From: Rotaria sordida
Taxonomy: Eukaryota > Rotifera > Eurotatoria > Philodinida > Philodinidae
DNA: 64,000 nucleotides
Direction of reading: 5' to 3'
Assembly: GCA_905250125.1 (NCBI GenBank)
Contig: CAJNOL010000506.1
Location: 46,863-110,862, forward strand
The notes beneath the pieces are model-generated. The model was not told the origin of the DNA, ran no database searches, and was given only the letters and a program-made list of their open reading frames with translations. Positions 45,901-57,040 of this stretch are shown here, piece by piece (the stretch's first letter is position 1; each line of letters starts with the position of its first letter). Made by a program: the position numbers and the translations under genes.

Positions 45901-46569
45901 TGTACTCAAAAAGTAAGTACACTCTAGAATCTGTCAGTGAGTCCGGTCAGCCATTTACACGATAAATTTTGAAAGGGGAGTCCGATTGTGATGAAATTTT
46001 CTACACAATTCAGTCTCAGCAATATCTCGGTCGAATTTCAAGATGAGAATGATTGACCGAGCTGTTCCTATGCTATCGCACAAATATTCATTATTTCCTA
46101 TGCCTTCCTGTGAGAAAATCGATCTATCCCCGCTTTCGTAAAAATACTTTTCCTACCATTGCCAAATATAACCCAAAATATTATATACCATTCGATAGAG
46201 AATTTCACGCGCTACAAAATGGTATATAAAACATAAAGAAACAAGAAGGCTAACCCACCTATTGCAAAGATAATTAGACGGAAATTGGTTTTGTTTTTGT
46301 CCACGCTCTAATTGATCCGCAATTAGAGTTGTATCTTGCAATCATAGAGATGATACTTGGAGGTTTTCAGGGATGGAGAACTCGAATCTGTACTCCACTT
46401 GCCTCGAAACACCATTGGTTGAGCAGTAACCGATAGAAATCAAGTGTTTATAGAAAAGATTTGCCAGGAGATTGTTTATGTCCACACATTCTAGGTGACT
46501 CATCTGTTTCATTCACGTTTTGAAGTATACCTAACTCTCAGATTTAAATTCGAGGTTTCCACATTTATT
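45901..46569 (+). repeat. Dispersed repeat family A, copy 4
   Basis: It starts TGTACTCAAAAAGTAAGTAC and ends GGTTTCCACATTTAT. It shares TTGATCCGCAATTAGAG and TTGTTTTTGTCCA with copy 1. Confidence 0.8.
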
Positions 46570-47598
46570 GAAAAATGAAACTCAGAAAATTGATAAAACT
46601 CTAGTCAAAAAAACCTGAAATATATAATTCTATGCAGTTTCATCTCCGTTTTCTGACGGTGTAAACCGCATATTTCTATCATGTTTCTATTAAATATTAT
46701 CCAAAAGCTATTTACGCATCTTTTTTTTTGAAATGAGTAATGGTTCTCTAAAAACAACTGAAGTAGTTATATTTTTAATAATGGTACTTAACGAATATTG
46801 AAAACAGATTGCGCCATTGAAAAATATAGCTCTATTCACTCCCAAAAATGCGACTCGTGCAGTATTTAAATCCACTTATTCTGGTTTTGGAGATATTCTA
46901 ATATGTTTTTACAGAAATATCAGAAATGCATAAGAGTTAGATAGTAATCTTCTTTAAGTTTCTCGCCGTGTTTGTATTTGTTCAGATAAGATTTTTCTGA
47001 AGAGAAAATTTTGTTCAACACTAAAAATCTATTTAGGACTAGGTACGCAAGCGAGGGGGAGAAAGAAGAGGATAAAAAGCAACAGAGTGATTACTAGACA
47101 GGATGGAAAGTTGTACTGTATGAATCGAAACAACATGGTTGATGAAATAATATAACGACTTTAGCTTACAAGTATAAAAGATTTAAACAAAGCTTTAAAA
47201 TGTTCAAGAACTTTGGAAATAGAGAAAGAATTTATGCACATACAATCTAATTCTGCCACTGCTCCTCCTTTACTATGTGAGCTGACTTCTTTCTTGTATA
47301 AAATCCTTTGTCAGAATCGTTTGATGAGATTTGACTTCCAGTCAAAAAAACAGTCTTCTAACGATTAGCGATCCACGTTACATAATTTAGTACAAAAATT
47401 TGACTCGAATTTTAATATAAGCAGGAACAGTTGAAAATTTTTGTTGTGAAAAAATATTCTCGCTAAATTCTTCGAGTAACAGTAATTATCTTTGTGACCG
47501 TATTAAGAATGATGTGGACGTTCTAAATGCCAATGATCAGGTGTACTGCAACTCGCTATTCTCCAACAATCACATTCTTACGAAAACGACTGCTGCGC
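46570..47598. other. Intronic non-coding stretch
   Basis: No gene, array or inverted repeat is recognised. Confidence 0.3.
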
Positions 47599-47606
47599 AT
47601 TCGAGC

Positions 47607-49908
47607 TAGGGGTGTGAATTTATTGTTATTGTTATTAATAACAATAACATTTTTTTCCGAAAAACCTCTAACTACGAGCGGGGAAGTTACCTTTACGTTC
47701 CACGCTGACCCGTAGCCTTGGGTCCTCAAGTCCTACTATTCGGGGGTACCTTTAGGTCCTCAAGTTCTACTATTGGGGGTATCCTTAGGTCCTCAAGTCC
47801 TACTATTGGGGGCACCCTTGGGTCCTCAATTCCTACTATTGGGGAACCCTTGCGTCCTCAACTCCTACTATTGGGAAGTACCCTTAGGTCCTCAAGTTCT
47901 ACTATTGGGGGTACCCTTAGGTCCTCATGTTCTATTATTGGGAGGTACCCTTGAATCTTCAGGTGCTTTCACAAGGACATCTTTGAGTTCTGTGGTCCTA
48001 TTGTTTTGGGCACTAGATGTCCGACATTACCGTAACTGTTACTAGGTTGTTAGTGACGGCGTATTTATTCGTTGACGATTAACAGTAAGACCGGTATTAT
48101 TTTGTTACTTGATAAATATAAACCTCTCCCCCCCCCCCACACAATAGAAGCTCAGGGGGTGTGTCTTTGTTCCACAAGCTATAACTTGGTAACAAAGCTT
48201 GTCCTGATGCCTGTTTTTTCGTTATTTAGTAGAGAAATGTTCATTCTTTCATTTTCCATCGATTTGAATTAATTTTTTATAAAGTAAACCTCGATTTTCA
48301 ATGAAGAATTCTAACCGAAGGGGTGGGCTTCTATTGTGTGGGGGTTTACTGCTTGTTTCAGTGCTATTCCCGTAACCGATGGGCTACGTGTGAACCTGGC
48401 ACGGCTATAATAGTGAATAATGCCAGGGCGGCCGGAGTGGGCATCGGTAGTGATAAGGAGCAATTCATCGGATTACAGGAAGATCTCCACTGGCTATCGT
48501 ATAAAGTTTCGGCAGTCTTTAATCCTGTTGCATTCTGCGTTCCCAATTCTTTTTAAGCGCTATGTTATAGAAGAACCCAGATTAAGGAAGGTACTATCCG
48601 ATGAAGTAGCCGCAACTTTTTCAGGACTTTCGGATTAAGAGCATTGCTATTGGATAGATTTTCTTTGCACTAGCAACTGTGCATGAGAACTCGTTGTCAG
48701 GTTAGTCTGTAGGTGGTTACGAGTAAGCACAGTTCTACATCTTCATTTTTCATGGTTGGGACAGGTGTACTCAGAAACTAACTGTCAGACAACGCGGTTC
48801 TCTTAATTACGATTACAATAGCTTATCTGATCTGCTTCGGTCATACAGCTGATTGCTTAACGTGAGCCTGGCTATCACTGCACCAGCCGGATGGTTCTGT
48901 GGGTATTAAAGTAAAAAAGCTAGCAGCCACACCCACACCCACCGGCAACATCTACATCCACACCCACATACCCACTGTCATATCTCCGTACCCACACCTA
49001 CACCCATTATTCACCCTACTTCCTATATTGGGCGTTCAGGTTCTAACGCTACCTCTTTCTAGTAGTATTTGAGAACCCAAGGGTACCCTCAATCGTAGGA
49101 CTTCAGAACCAATGGGCATTCCCAATAGTTGGACATGAGGATCCAAGGGTCTCGCAACAGTAGGACTTGAGAACCTAAGGGTATCTTCCAATAGTAGGAC
49201 TTCAGGACGGAACGATGCCCCCAATACGACGACTTGAGGATCCAAGGGTACCCCACGATAGTAGGACTTCAGAACCTGAGGGTACCGCTCAATAGTAGGC
49301 CTTGATGACCCAAGGATACCGCCGAATAATAGGACTTGAGGATTCAAGGGTACCCCCAATTGTAGGACTTGAGGATCCAAGGGTGCCCCCATTGTAGGAT
49401 TTGAGGACCTGAGGATACCCTCGAATAATAGGACTTGAGGACCTGAGGGTACCTGCCAATAGTAGGACTTGGTGATCCGAGGGTACCTCCAATAGTAAGA
49501 CTTGAGGACCTAACGGTGCCCCAGAATAGTAGGACTTGAGAACCTAAGGGTACCCTCAATAGTAGAACTTGAGGACCTAAAGGTACCCCCGAATAATAGG
49601 ACTTGAGGACCCAAGGGCACCCCCAATAGTAGGAGTTGAGGACCTAAGGCTTAGGGGTTAGCTGGGAACGTAAAAGTAACTTCCCACTCGTAGTTAGAGA
49701 TTTTTCAGAAAAAAAAAGTTATTTGTTATTTTTTTGTTATTAATAACAAATAACAAAAAAAGTTATTGTTATTAATAACAATAACACAAAAAAAGTTATT
49801 GTTATTAATAACAAATAACAAAAAAGTTATTGTTATTGATAACAATAACTTTTTTGTTATTGTTATTGTTATTAATAACAACCGAATAACAATAACTTCT
49901 CACCCCTA
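47607..49908. mobile_element. hAT-like foldback element, 2.3 kb
   Basis: The ends are TAGGGGTGTGAA and its near-complement TTCTCACCCCTA. The 8-bp direct repeat ATTCGAGC flanks them (47599-47606, 49909-49916). Ends of the form (C/T)AGGGGTG with an 8-bp duplication are the mark of hAT transposons. Inside, the arms are layered: TTATTGTTATTAATAACAA repeats; a mirrored CTCTAACTACGAG segment; then tandem units of 31-33 bp with CCTCAAGTCCTACTATTGGG (about 8 units on the left, 47714-47975; about 20 on the right, 49025-49650). The centre is unique except for a CCCACACCCACA run at 48930-49010. No transposase is found. Confidence 0.9.
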
Positions 49909-49916
49909 ATTCGAGC

Positions 49917-50301
49917 TACTCGCGTGGCAGAGTCGTACCGCAATTTCAGCTTGGCAAACATCTTGGATACAGTATTTTTCATTATTTGAAATTTACAAGA
50001 GGAATATGTGTATGATTGCGCAGCTTCCGTTAGAAGGAAGAAATTCATCTTATATAAGTACGTCAATTAATATAAACAACTTTTGATATCTCGAAGTGCA
50101 GCAGAGGAAGAAGAGGTAAAACTATATATGTAACTTTTCGTTCGAATCATAATACTTTTACTTTGGCAGCGACAATTATTAGGGAACACATAAAAAATTT
50201 TTATTACATAGCCGAACTTTATTTAATCAAAAAACTTCGCTGTTTAAACTTTCCGAGTGGTAATCTCATTATAAATTAACTTCGTTTCATTTGTTTTACA
50301 G
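49917..50301. other. Intron tail before NHL exon 3
   Basis: It ends in the acceptor TTGTTTTACAG at 50301. Nothing else is seen. Confidence 0.4.
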
Positions 50302-50774
50302 GCAATCTAACATATACTTGGAATACCACTGGAACAATATTTGTCCCTGATACATTACTTGAGTCACCTCAAGGGATCTTCATAAAGAATAATATTGCCT
50401 ATATATCGGATGCTGCTGATACGCCTATTATCTATTCAATAACAACCACTGGAACAACATTGACAGCAACTATAACAAGCGCCGGACTGTCGAGTCCTCA
50501 AATTGTCTATGTAGATCAATCAAATAACATGTTTGTACCAGATTATGATCACGCATGTGTATTTAAGTTCACAACTTTCGGTAATGTACCTACAACGCCA
50601 GTCGTAGCTGGTTTAATTGATACTCCAGGTAGTAATCTTAGTCAACTAGATGGTCCAACTCAATTAGCTTTTGATTCAACAGAAACATATATGTTTATTG
50701 CGGATTCAAATAATAATCGAATTATAAGGTTTTTAACAACTGCAACGACTGGCGATACAGGAGTTGTTGTTGCA
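50302..50774 (+). CDS. NHL-repeat membrane protein, exon 3 (propeller blades 1-3)
   Basis: This exon encodes NLTYTWNTTGTIFVPD and then three NHL-type repeats. They are PQGIFIKNNIAYISDAAD..IIYSI, PQIVYVDQSNNMFVPDYD..VFKF and PTQLAFDSTETYMFIADSNN with RIIRF. Each has the usual order of hydrophobic strand, D/N-rich turn, Y/F-I-A-D and R-I/V. It opens in phase with exon 2 (completing a Cys codon) and ends in phase 0 at GTTGCA before the donor GTAAGT. NHL repeats fold into a six-bladed beta-propeller that binds proteins or other ligands. The ligand here is unknown. N-x-T sequons (NLT, NTT) agree with an extracellular location. Confidence 0.85.
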
Positions 50775-52070
50775 GTAAGTTGTCAAATATAGAGAGTGCT
50801 TTATTTTTCATTTTAAGTTCCTTAAGGTTTAAAAAAAATCTAGCTTTCTAATTAATCATTGTTTTGATTGTTTCTTCTTCGCGGCGAGGTTTATGAATCA
50901 TAATAGTAAGTATATAGTCTGCGAAATCATATTGTTGAGTTGAAATGACTAGTTTAATGGAGGCCAAGTATGCGACCGAGCACATATTGCTACGGCCTAA
51001 GTCAAGTATAATTTTTATAGCAGATTTAGAACCTAGACTTTTAATTCTGAAACTAAAGCACAGCAGTCTTTCAGAGAATGAAAACACAAATGCAATTGCA
51101 AGGTTGATTAATATCTCAGATTGATTGAATGTGTGAGTAATACTACTTTCGTTTTACGGTATAATCTGATGAGAAAAAGAGCGGATCGCTTCAGGTTTTC
51201 AATGAACTAGCAGATCTCTTTCGTCAGAAAGCATCTACCAAAGTATACTATCGTTTTCGATGAAACAGCTTGTCAGCATATACTTGTATGAGACTGAATG
51301 CGAAACTCCTACCATAAATATAACTCTGTTCACAAGTACTGATCTGCAACTCATGTTACACTTTGTTGGTTAAAAGAAAAATGTGTAGGCTTTCATCTAA
51401 TGTGAGCGATCATTTGTACATCTTTAAGAAGATGTTTATCTCATCTACACTCGAGCACTATAAACTGTACCATTGTATTAATGTCTCTACTCGCCTCAAC
51501 CTACACCATTTCGTTCCATGAAGACCGGAAATTGCGATATCAGTCTATACTTGTCTTAAACTCAAACTACTTCTGTGATATTCCTTATAACAATTTCCAT
51601 ATTCAAATTCTGTCGCAAAATAAGTGAGTTGTAGCTGCTCGATCCTGCTAATTTCAAATAATTCAAATCTTTCGGATTGTGGATTCTGAGAAAAGTGATT
51701 CTGCAAGCTACTAACAGCTTCTCATGTAACTAGCCTTTAGTATGATTGTTGTGCACGGCATGTTAAAGATCTAATTGTTTTGATGCGGCACATGAGCAAA
51801 TCTATCTCTCATTCCATAGGACTAATCAATAACAGTATTACTAAAGAATTTCACTTTTTCAACTAAAGTTTTGTCGAAACGTGTACAAAAATTTTTCAGT
51901 ATAATCTCTTCGAGATTAAAATGTGAAACAAGATGAAGCCATTTAATCTGAACACGAGATATATTGAACCTTAAGATTCGACATGATCGAAACAGAATAA
52001 CAACTCAGCGCGTGCCTGAGGTTATAGGAAATTGTCTGATTCTTCAGTTTTATCGATGTCAAGCTGAACA

Positions 52071-53561
52071 TTAAGAGAGAGTCCATGAAGGGACCGAGGA
52101 ATCGAGGCACTGGAAAAATTATTAATTTTTGATTTGATTTCTTCATCTTAATCAGCATCTTCTAAAATCCCTAAATCCAAATTTTTAGCGCATTTGGATG
52201 AGCTGGTGAAAAGTTAGCCCGATGCACCTTTTCGAACCCTCAGGTAGTTATATGAAAAATTTCAACAAAAATCATCTTTATAAAGTTGAGTATTTTAATA
52301 TAACAAAAAATTAATAAAATGTTTATTATAATATACCAAAAGATAGAGTTTTGAATGCTAAACAAAATGAGCTATTTACATATAATGTTTCAATAGACTC
52401 ATCCAAAGTTATATGTCAAATACTTCCCGTGACTGCTCATTTTTCTTCAGTTAAAATGTGCCAATTCCTTTCAGTATATCAGCTGCCATTCAACCATTTT
52501 AAAGCAATCAAAGCTGAATGTTTTATATGTTATGCAGCTTTCAATTCTCTACAAAATGGTAAAAAAATATTCCAAAAAAGAGTTGGCCTTTGAGGCGAAG
52601 TGAGGCTCACATCTCTCTAATAAATGGTGATTTTTGATGGTTTTTCAATAGAAAATGAACATTTTGAGCGTTTTTCATTATCATGACACGCTTTTAAAGC
52701 AAAACAAATGTCATATTTGGAATCAGTGTCGAAAACTACATCGAGTCAAATACATTTTAGACAATTTTTTTTCTATGAAAAAATCACCCCTGGGGGATCA
52801 TGGGGTAAAATTTTTAAAAAACACGGCTGTAGGGGACCACAGGTGAATTTTTGATGGAAAAAAGTGTTTTCAAATTATATGTGATTTGATGTAGTTTTCG
52901 ACGCTGATTCCGAATATGACATTTGTTTTGCTTTAAAAGCGTGTGTCATGATAATGAAAAACGCTCAAAATGTTCATTTTCTATTGAAAAACCATCAAAA
53001 ATCACCATTTATTAGAGAGATGTGAGCCTCACTTCGCCTCAAAGGCCAACTCTTTTTTGGAATATTTTTTTACCATTTTGTAGAGAATTGAAAGCTGCAT
53101 AACATATAAAACATTCAGCTTTGATTGCTTTAAAATGGTTGAATGGCAGCTGATATACTGAAAGGAATTGGCACATTTTAACTGAAGAAAAATGAGCAGT
53201 CACGGGAAGTATTTGACATATAACTTTGGATGAGTCTATTGAAACATTATATGTAAATAGCTCATTTTGTTTAGCATTCAAAACTCTATCTTTTGGTATA
53301 TTATAATAAACATTTTATTAATTTTTTGTTATATTAAAATACTCAACTTTATAAAGATGATTTTTGTTGAAATTTTTCATATAACTACCTGAGGGTTCGA
53401 AAAGGTGCATCGGGCTAACTTTTCACCAGCTCATCCAAATGCGCTAAAAATTTGGATTTAGGGATTTTAGAAGATGCTGATTAAGATGAAGAAATCAAAT
53501 CAAAAATTAATAATTTTTCCAGTGCCTCGATTCCTCGGTCCCTTCATGGACTCTCTCTTAA
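52071..53561. mobile_element. Palindrome of 1.49 kb with TTAA ends
   Basis: The arms are inverted copies from both ends inward (about 52071-52750 and 52880-53561) and are close to perfect. An 80-codon stretch at 52351-52593 is read identically at 53039-53281 on the other strand, but it has no ATG start and is not called a gene. The ends read TTAAGAGAGAGTCC and GGACTCTCTCTTAA, so a TTAA target site is possible. The centre of about 130 bp includes the GGAATCAG-GTCGAAAACT core also seen in the elements at 730 and 11820. Confidence 0.88.
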
Positions 53562-53860
53562 GCAGCAACACTATCTGATTAGTTGCTAAAATCGATTCTT
53601 GTAAGAAGATTTCTCGATTTGATATTCTATTTTCAAGCAGAGTATTTCAGAACGAATTTTCAAAACAGCAGATGGGAAAATCATCAATTAAGAGAGTGAA
53701 AAGATAGATAACAGAAGAATAAAAACAGAAATCGTGATCGAGATATGTTCACTGGTCCTGTGTCTGTCATGATAGGAAACTTAGTTTTTCTATCTCATAC
53801 TTCAACATGTCTTTTCAATCGTGTTTTAAAAAAGAGAACTAAGATTTTAAAAGAAATGAG

Positions 53861-54267
53861 AAGAGTAACTAAATTATCAATCATTTTATTGATTTTTCTC
53901 GATGAAATTATGATGTTTCGTCCTTATTCTAGGTATATCTTCAAACACAAAGAAGTGAATGTGAGAAAATCCATAGAGAACGTGATGATTAACAATAATT
54001 CTGTCGAAAAAAAGATCTTTTTTGTTCTGTTGAAACATTTCAATGCAGATGGTCCATTTTCTCCTTCTTGCATTGAAGTACTTCAACAAAGCGAAAAATA
54101 TGTTTATTTTCGACAGAATTATTGTTGGTCATCACGTTCTCTATGGATCTGCTCATTTTTTTACTCATTTGTGTCTAAAGATGTACTTAGCATAAGGACG
54201 AAACGTCACAATTTCATCAAGAAAAATCAATAAAATGATTGACAATTTAGTTACTTTTCTTATCATG
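53861..54267. mobile_element. Palindrome of 0.4 kb
   Basis: The arms 53861-54030 and 54085-54267 are inverted copies sharing AGTAACTAAATT(A/G)TCAATC, TTTTATTGATTTTTCT and AACGTGATGA. The open frame that crosses it is a product of the inverted repeat and not a supported gene. Confidence 0.8.
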
Positions 54268-54710
54268 AGCAAAATTAGACTTAGACAGATTTCATTGTAG
54301 TTAGGCGCAAAACAGCGAATTTTTTTTAATAATTGTTATTCTCAATATCAATAGAAAGAGAAAGATTCCCAACTATTCATCTAGATGAACGTTAAGTAAA
54401 ACTGTAGAACATTCAATCACACATGTTTAATCGCATCATAAGTACAACAATGACTTCTTTTTCAACATTAGAAATTGAACCACGAAAACAATTTTATGAA
54501 TAAGGAATTGAACATCTTAAATCTTTAAGTACCAGAATTTGGGAAAAAACAACGATCATGCAAGTCATGAATAAAAATATTCTTTATCGTATAAATAAGT
54601 GTCAAGAGACTTCGATTCACTTTTTACGTCTTACAATAGAAGGTCTCTAACTGTGTCGCGCGGATTTTAATTAAATTTATCTGGACCTGTCCAGTCAACG
54701 GTACCTATCT

Positions 54711-55460
54711 CAGGTATGAAATAATTAGCGGCTACGGGTGCTTCGGTAAAAATATATAGTCGAAACACTTTCGAAGAAAACTGACATATATACTTCGCTA
54801 TATAGTTTTATCTTAAAGATGTTCTCCTTTCTCAGTCATGATGGGAAAAGGCGAGTTGCGTACCATTTTATAGAGTAGGTGTAGCTCTACAAAATAGTTT
54901 AGCTTGTTTATTTTGCTGCAAATGAAAGAAAAGAAAAGAGCATGCAACCATTCGAGGTATACTCAGAATTATATTTCTATGTTTTCTCTAAACAACAAAT
55001 GCCCCATAATGACTAGTCACATTGTATAATTTATTTTCCTAACAGCTAGTACGTTTAATTAAAAAGAAAATATTCTGAAAGATGCAGCAAGTAAAGCTCT
55101 ATAATTTACATAAGACTGCCTTTTTTCGTAGTCTCATTTGTTGTTTTCAAAATGGACGGAACAATAAGCCATTAAATTTAGCGAAAATAGAGCCATACTT
55201 TTGGCTATGCCTCAAATAGCCGCATGCTCTTTTCTTTTCTTTCATTTGCAACAAAATAAACAAACTAAGCTATTTTTTAGAGCTACGCATACTCTATAAA
55301 GTCTTACGCAACTCACCTTTTTCCATCATGACTGAGAAAGAAGAACATCCTTAAGGTAAAACTGTATAGCGAAGTATACGTGTCTGTTTTCTTGGGAAAT
55401 GTTTCGGCTATTAATTTCTACCGAGGCAGTCGTAGCCGCCATTGGTTTTACATCTGAGGT
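54711..55460. mobile_element. Foldback of 0.75 kb, relative of 24534-25445
   Basis: The arms of about 54711-54975 and 55200-55460 share GGCGGCTACG/GCGGCTACG, TATACTTCGCTATA, TCTCAGTCATGATGG and AAATGAAAGAAAAGAAAAGA in inverted orientation. The centre (55070-55155) holds a GATGCAGC...AGCTCTATAATTTACA segment homologous to the arms of the element at 24534-25445. Confidence 0.82.
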
Positions 55461-55769
55461 AAGTACATTTGACTAGACAAATCCACATAAATTTCATTAA
55501 AATCCGTGCAACACACTTAGGAACCTTCCCATGTAAGACAGAGATGGCTCGGTCGCAGACCGTTTATTTCTTGACAAAAGCATTGGAGGAAAGGCTTTCT
55601 ATAATTTGTTTTGAAAGAGCCAATCTCCATGATTATAGAAATGAAAATTTCTTTGGATCGAATGTCTCTGATTGACAAGTAGAGAATAAAGGCTATAAAA
55701 GTCAGGTTTAAACTGCACATGATATGAGTATGTGTTGTTAATGGAATGAAATTTATTTCGTTTATTTAG

Positions 55770-55908
55770 AGTGGTACGGACTATGGAATTAATGAACCTT
55801 ATAATCTATATTATGATTCATCATCCGACTATTTATATATCGCAAATGCACAATCAGGTATAGTCATAAGATGGAAACCATTCGCTTTAAGTGGTACCGT
55901 AGTTGCTG
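55770..55908 (+). CDS. NHL-repeat membrane protein, exon 4 (blade 4)
   Basis: It encodes SGTDYGINEPYNLYYDSSSD, then YLYIANAQSGIVIRW and SGTVVAG, which is one full NHL repeat. It joins exon 3 in phase 0 and ends in phase 1 (GCT-G) before GTAAGA. The intron after it (55909-55977) is 69 bp, the ordinary size for bdelloid genes. Confidence 0.85.
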
Positions 55909-55977
55909 GTAAGATATCGTATCCTAGATATTGTTTTTAAAGTCATTTTCTCTCCTAACTATTTCTTCCTATCTCAG

Positions 55978-56261
55978 GTGTTGCAGGTTCAAGTGGATCA
56001 TCCTCAAGTCTACTCTATGGACCGGGTGGTGTTTATTATGATGCAGCAACACAACTATTGTATGTTGCGGATGTAGGGAATGGACGTATTATGGCATATT
56101 GTAATAATGATGCATCGGGAATAATGATTGTCGGAACTGGTATACCGGGAAATGGACTAACGCAACTCGGAGCTCCCTACACGATGGCGTTTGATTCAAG
56201 TTGGAATCTATACGTTTTGGATTCTAGTAACAGTCGTGTACAACAATTCATTAGACTATAA
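55978..56261 (+). CDS. NHL-repeat membrane protein, exon 5 (blades 5-6)
   Basis: It encodes two more NHL repeats: GPGGVYYDAATQLLYVADVG with NGRIMAY, and APYTMAFDSSWNLYVLDSSN with SRVQQF. The TAA stop is at 56259-56261, directly after the last strand (IRL), so nothing follows the propeller. With exons 3 and 4 the count is six repeats, as expected for a closed six-bladed propeller. An acceptor CTATCTCAG precedes the exon. No AATAAA was found close to the stop. Confidence 0.87.
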
Positions 56262-57040
56262 ACAGCAATGAGAAAAACGTATAATCTGTTTTTTTCTGAC
56301 ACTTGAAACGAAGGACGTAGTTGCTCTTGTAGTTGGCACTTTAGAGAGTGATTTTAGTTCACCTTTATACATATTGTTTGTTTTCGTCGAAAGAGTTTTT
56401 TTGCGACCAGGTCAGTCTGGTAAAGATCTGCGGAAACAACTTTTATTGGTTTCCCTCTCCCGTTTCCGCAAAAAACCCTTTTTTCTTTTTCCCGTTCCCA
56501 TAAGACTTACAGAATTTCTTTGACAAGCTCATTTTCAATTTTTTAAAAATAGACTATTATTATTTGATATTAGCTTCTAGCGAGATCACATCGTTCACAG
56601 ATGTAACATTGCGTAAATGAAAAATAGATTTATAATTGGAACTTAACCAAACAAAGAATACAACGATGGTTTGTAATTGAACCGTGTCGTTTTGGTGTAC
56701 TTCCTAGATATTAATTTCTTGAATTTGCTCTACATTCATGTTTGTGAATACTGTCTATAATAAGTAATTTGGTGGATCTTGTTTCAGCTTGTTTTTAGCG
56801 AATTTATTCTCTATTTATTGGGCTAATACCATATATATTTACTCACATCAGTGAGTCTTGCCTACATTTATGTTTGGTGAATTGTACTGATAGACATTTT
56901 TGTGAATATTATCTATGTAACTTTAGTAAATCTTGCATATATTGACTTTGTTCAATATTGTCTTTATGAATTTCTTGAAGCTTAACGAGACTTATTCTTA
57001 ATGAGTTTTCTCTTTCGTCCATTGATCAATTTCCTTTTTG
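56262..57040. other. 3' flank of the NHL gene
   Basis: AT-rich, with no gene. The words TGTGAATA(C/T)TGTCTAT and TTTGTGAATAT recur near 56743, 56880 and 56905, which hints at an old tandem repeat. Confidence 0.35.

Larger units (their letters stand above)
41299..50301 (+). other. Intron 2 of the NHL gene, about 9.0 kb
   Basis: The donor is GTAAGTATT and the acceptor TTTTACAG. It is more than 100 times longer than introns 1 and 4. It holds the GACTAGTC foldback, the 43744-44611 foldback, a satellite, copy 4 of family A, the hAT-like element at 47607-49908 and an uncertain small frame at 43412. If exons 1-2 and 3-5 turned out to belong to different genes this would instead be intergenic, but the matching phase and domain order argue for one gene. 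Confidence 0.6.
50775..55769 (+). other. Intron 3 of the NHL gene, about 5.0 kb
   Basis: The donor is GTAAGT and the acceptor TTATTTAG. It contains three separate palindromic insertions (52071-53561, 53861-54267, 54711-55460). The 50775-52070 part and the short gaps show no recognisable gene. Confidence 0.75.

Noticed and set aside
52351..53281. Two identical 80-codon frames on opposite strands
   Set aside because: They are the two arms of one palindrome and have no ATG start. Identity reflects arm similarity and not protein selection.
53745..54233. A 162-codon frame in intron 3
   Set aside because: It runs through a 0.4-kb palindrome, whose arms give similar peptides on both strands. It is a by-product of the inverted repeat.
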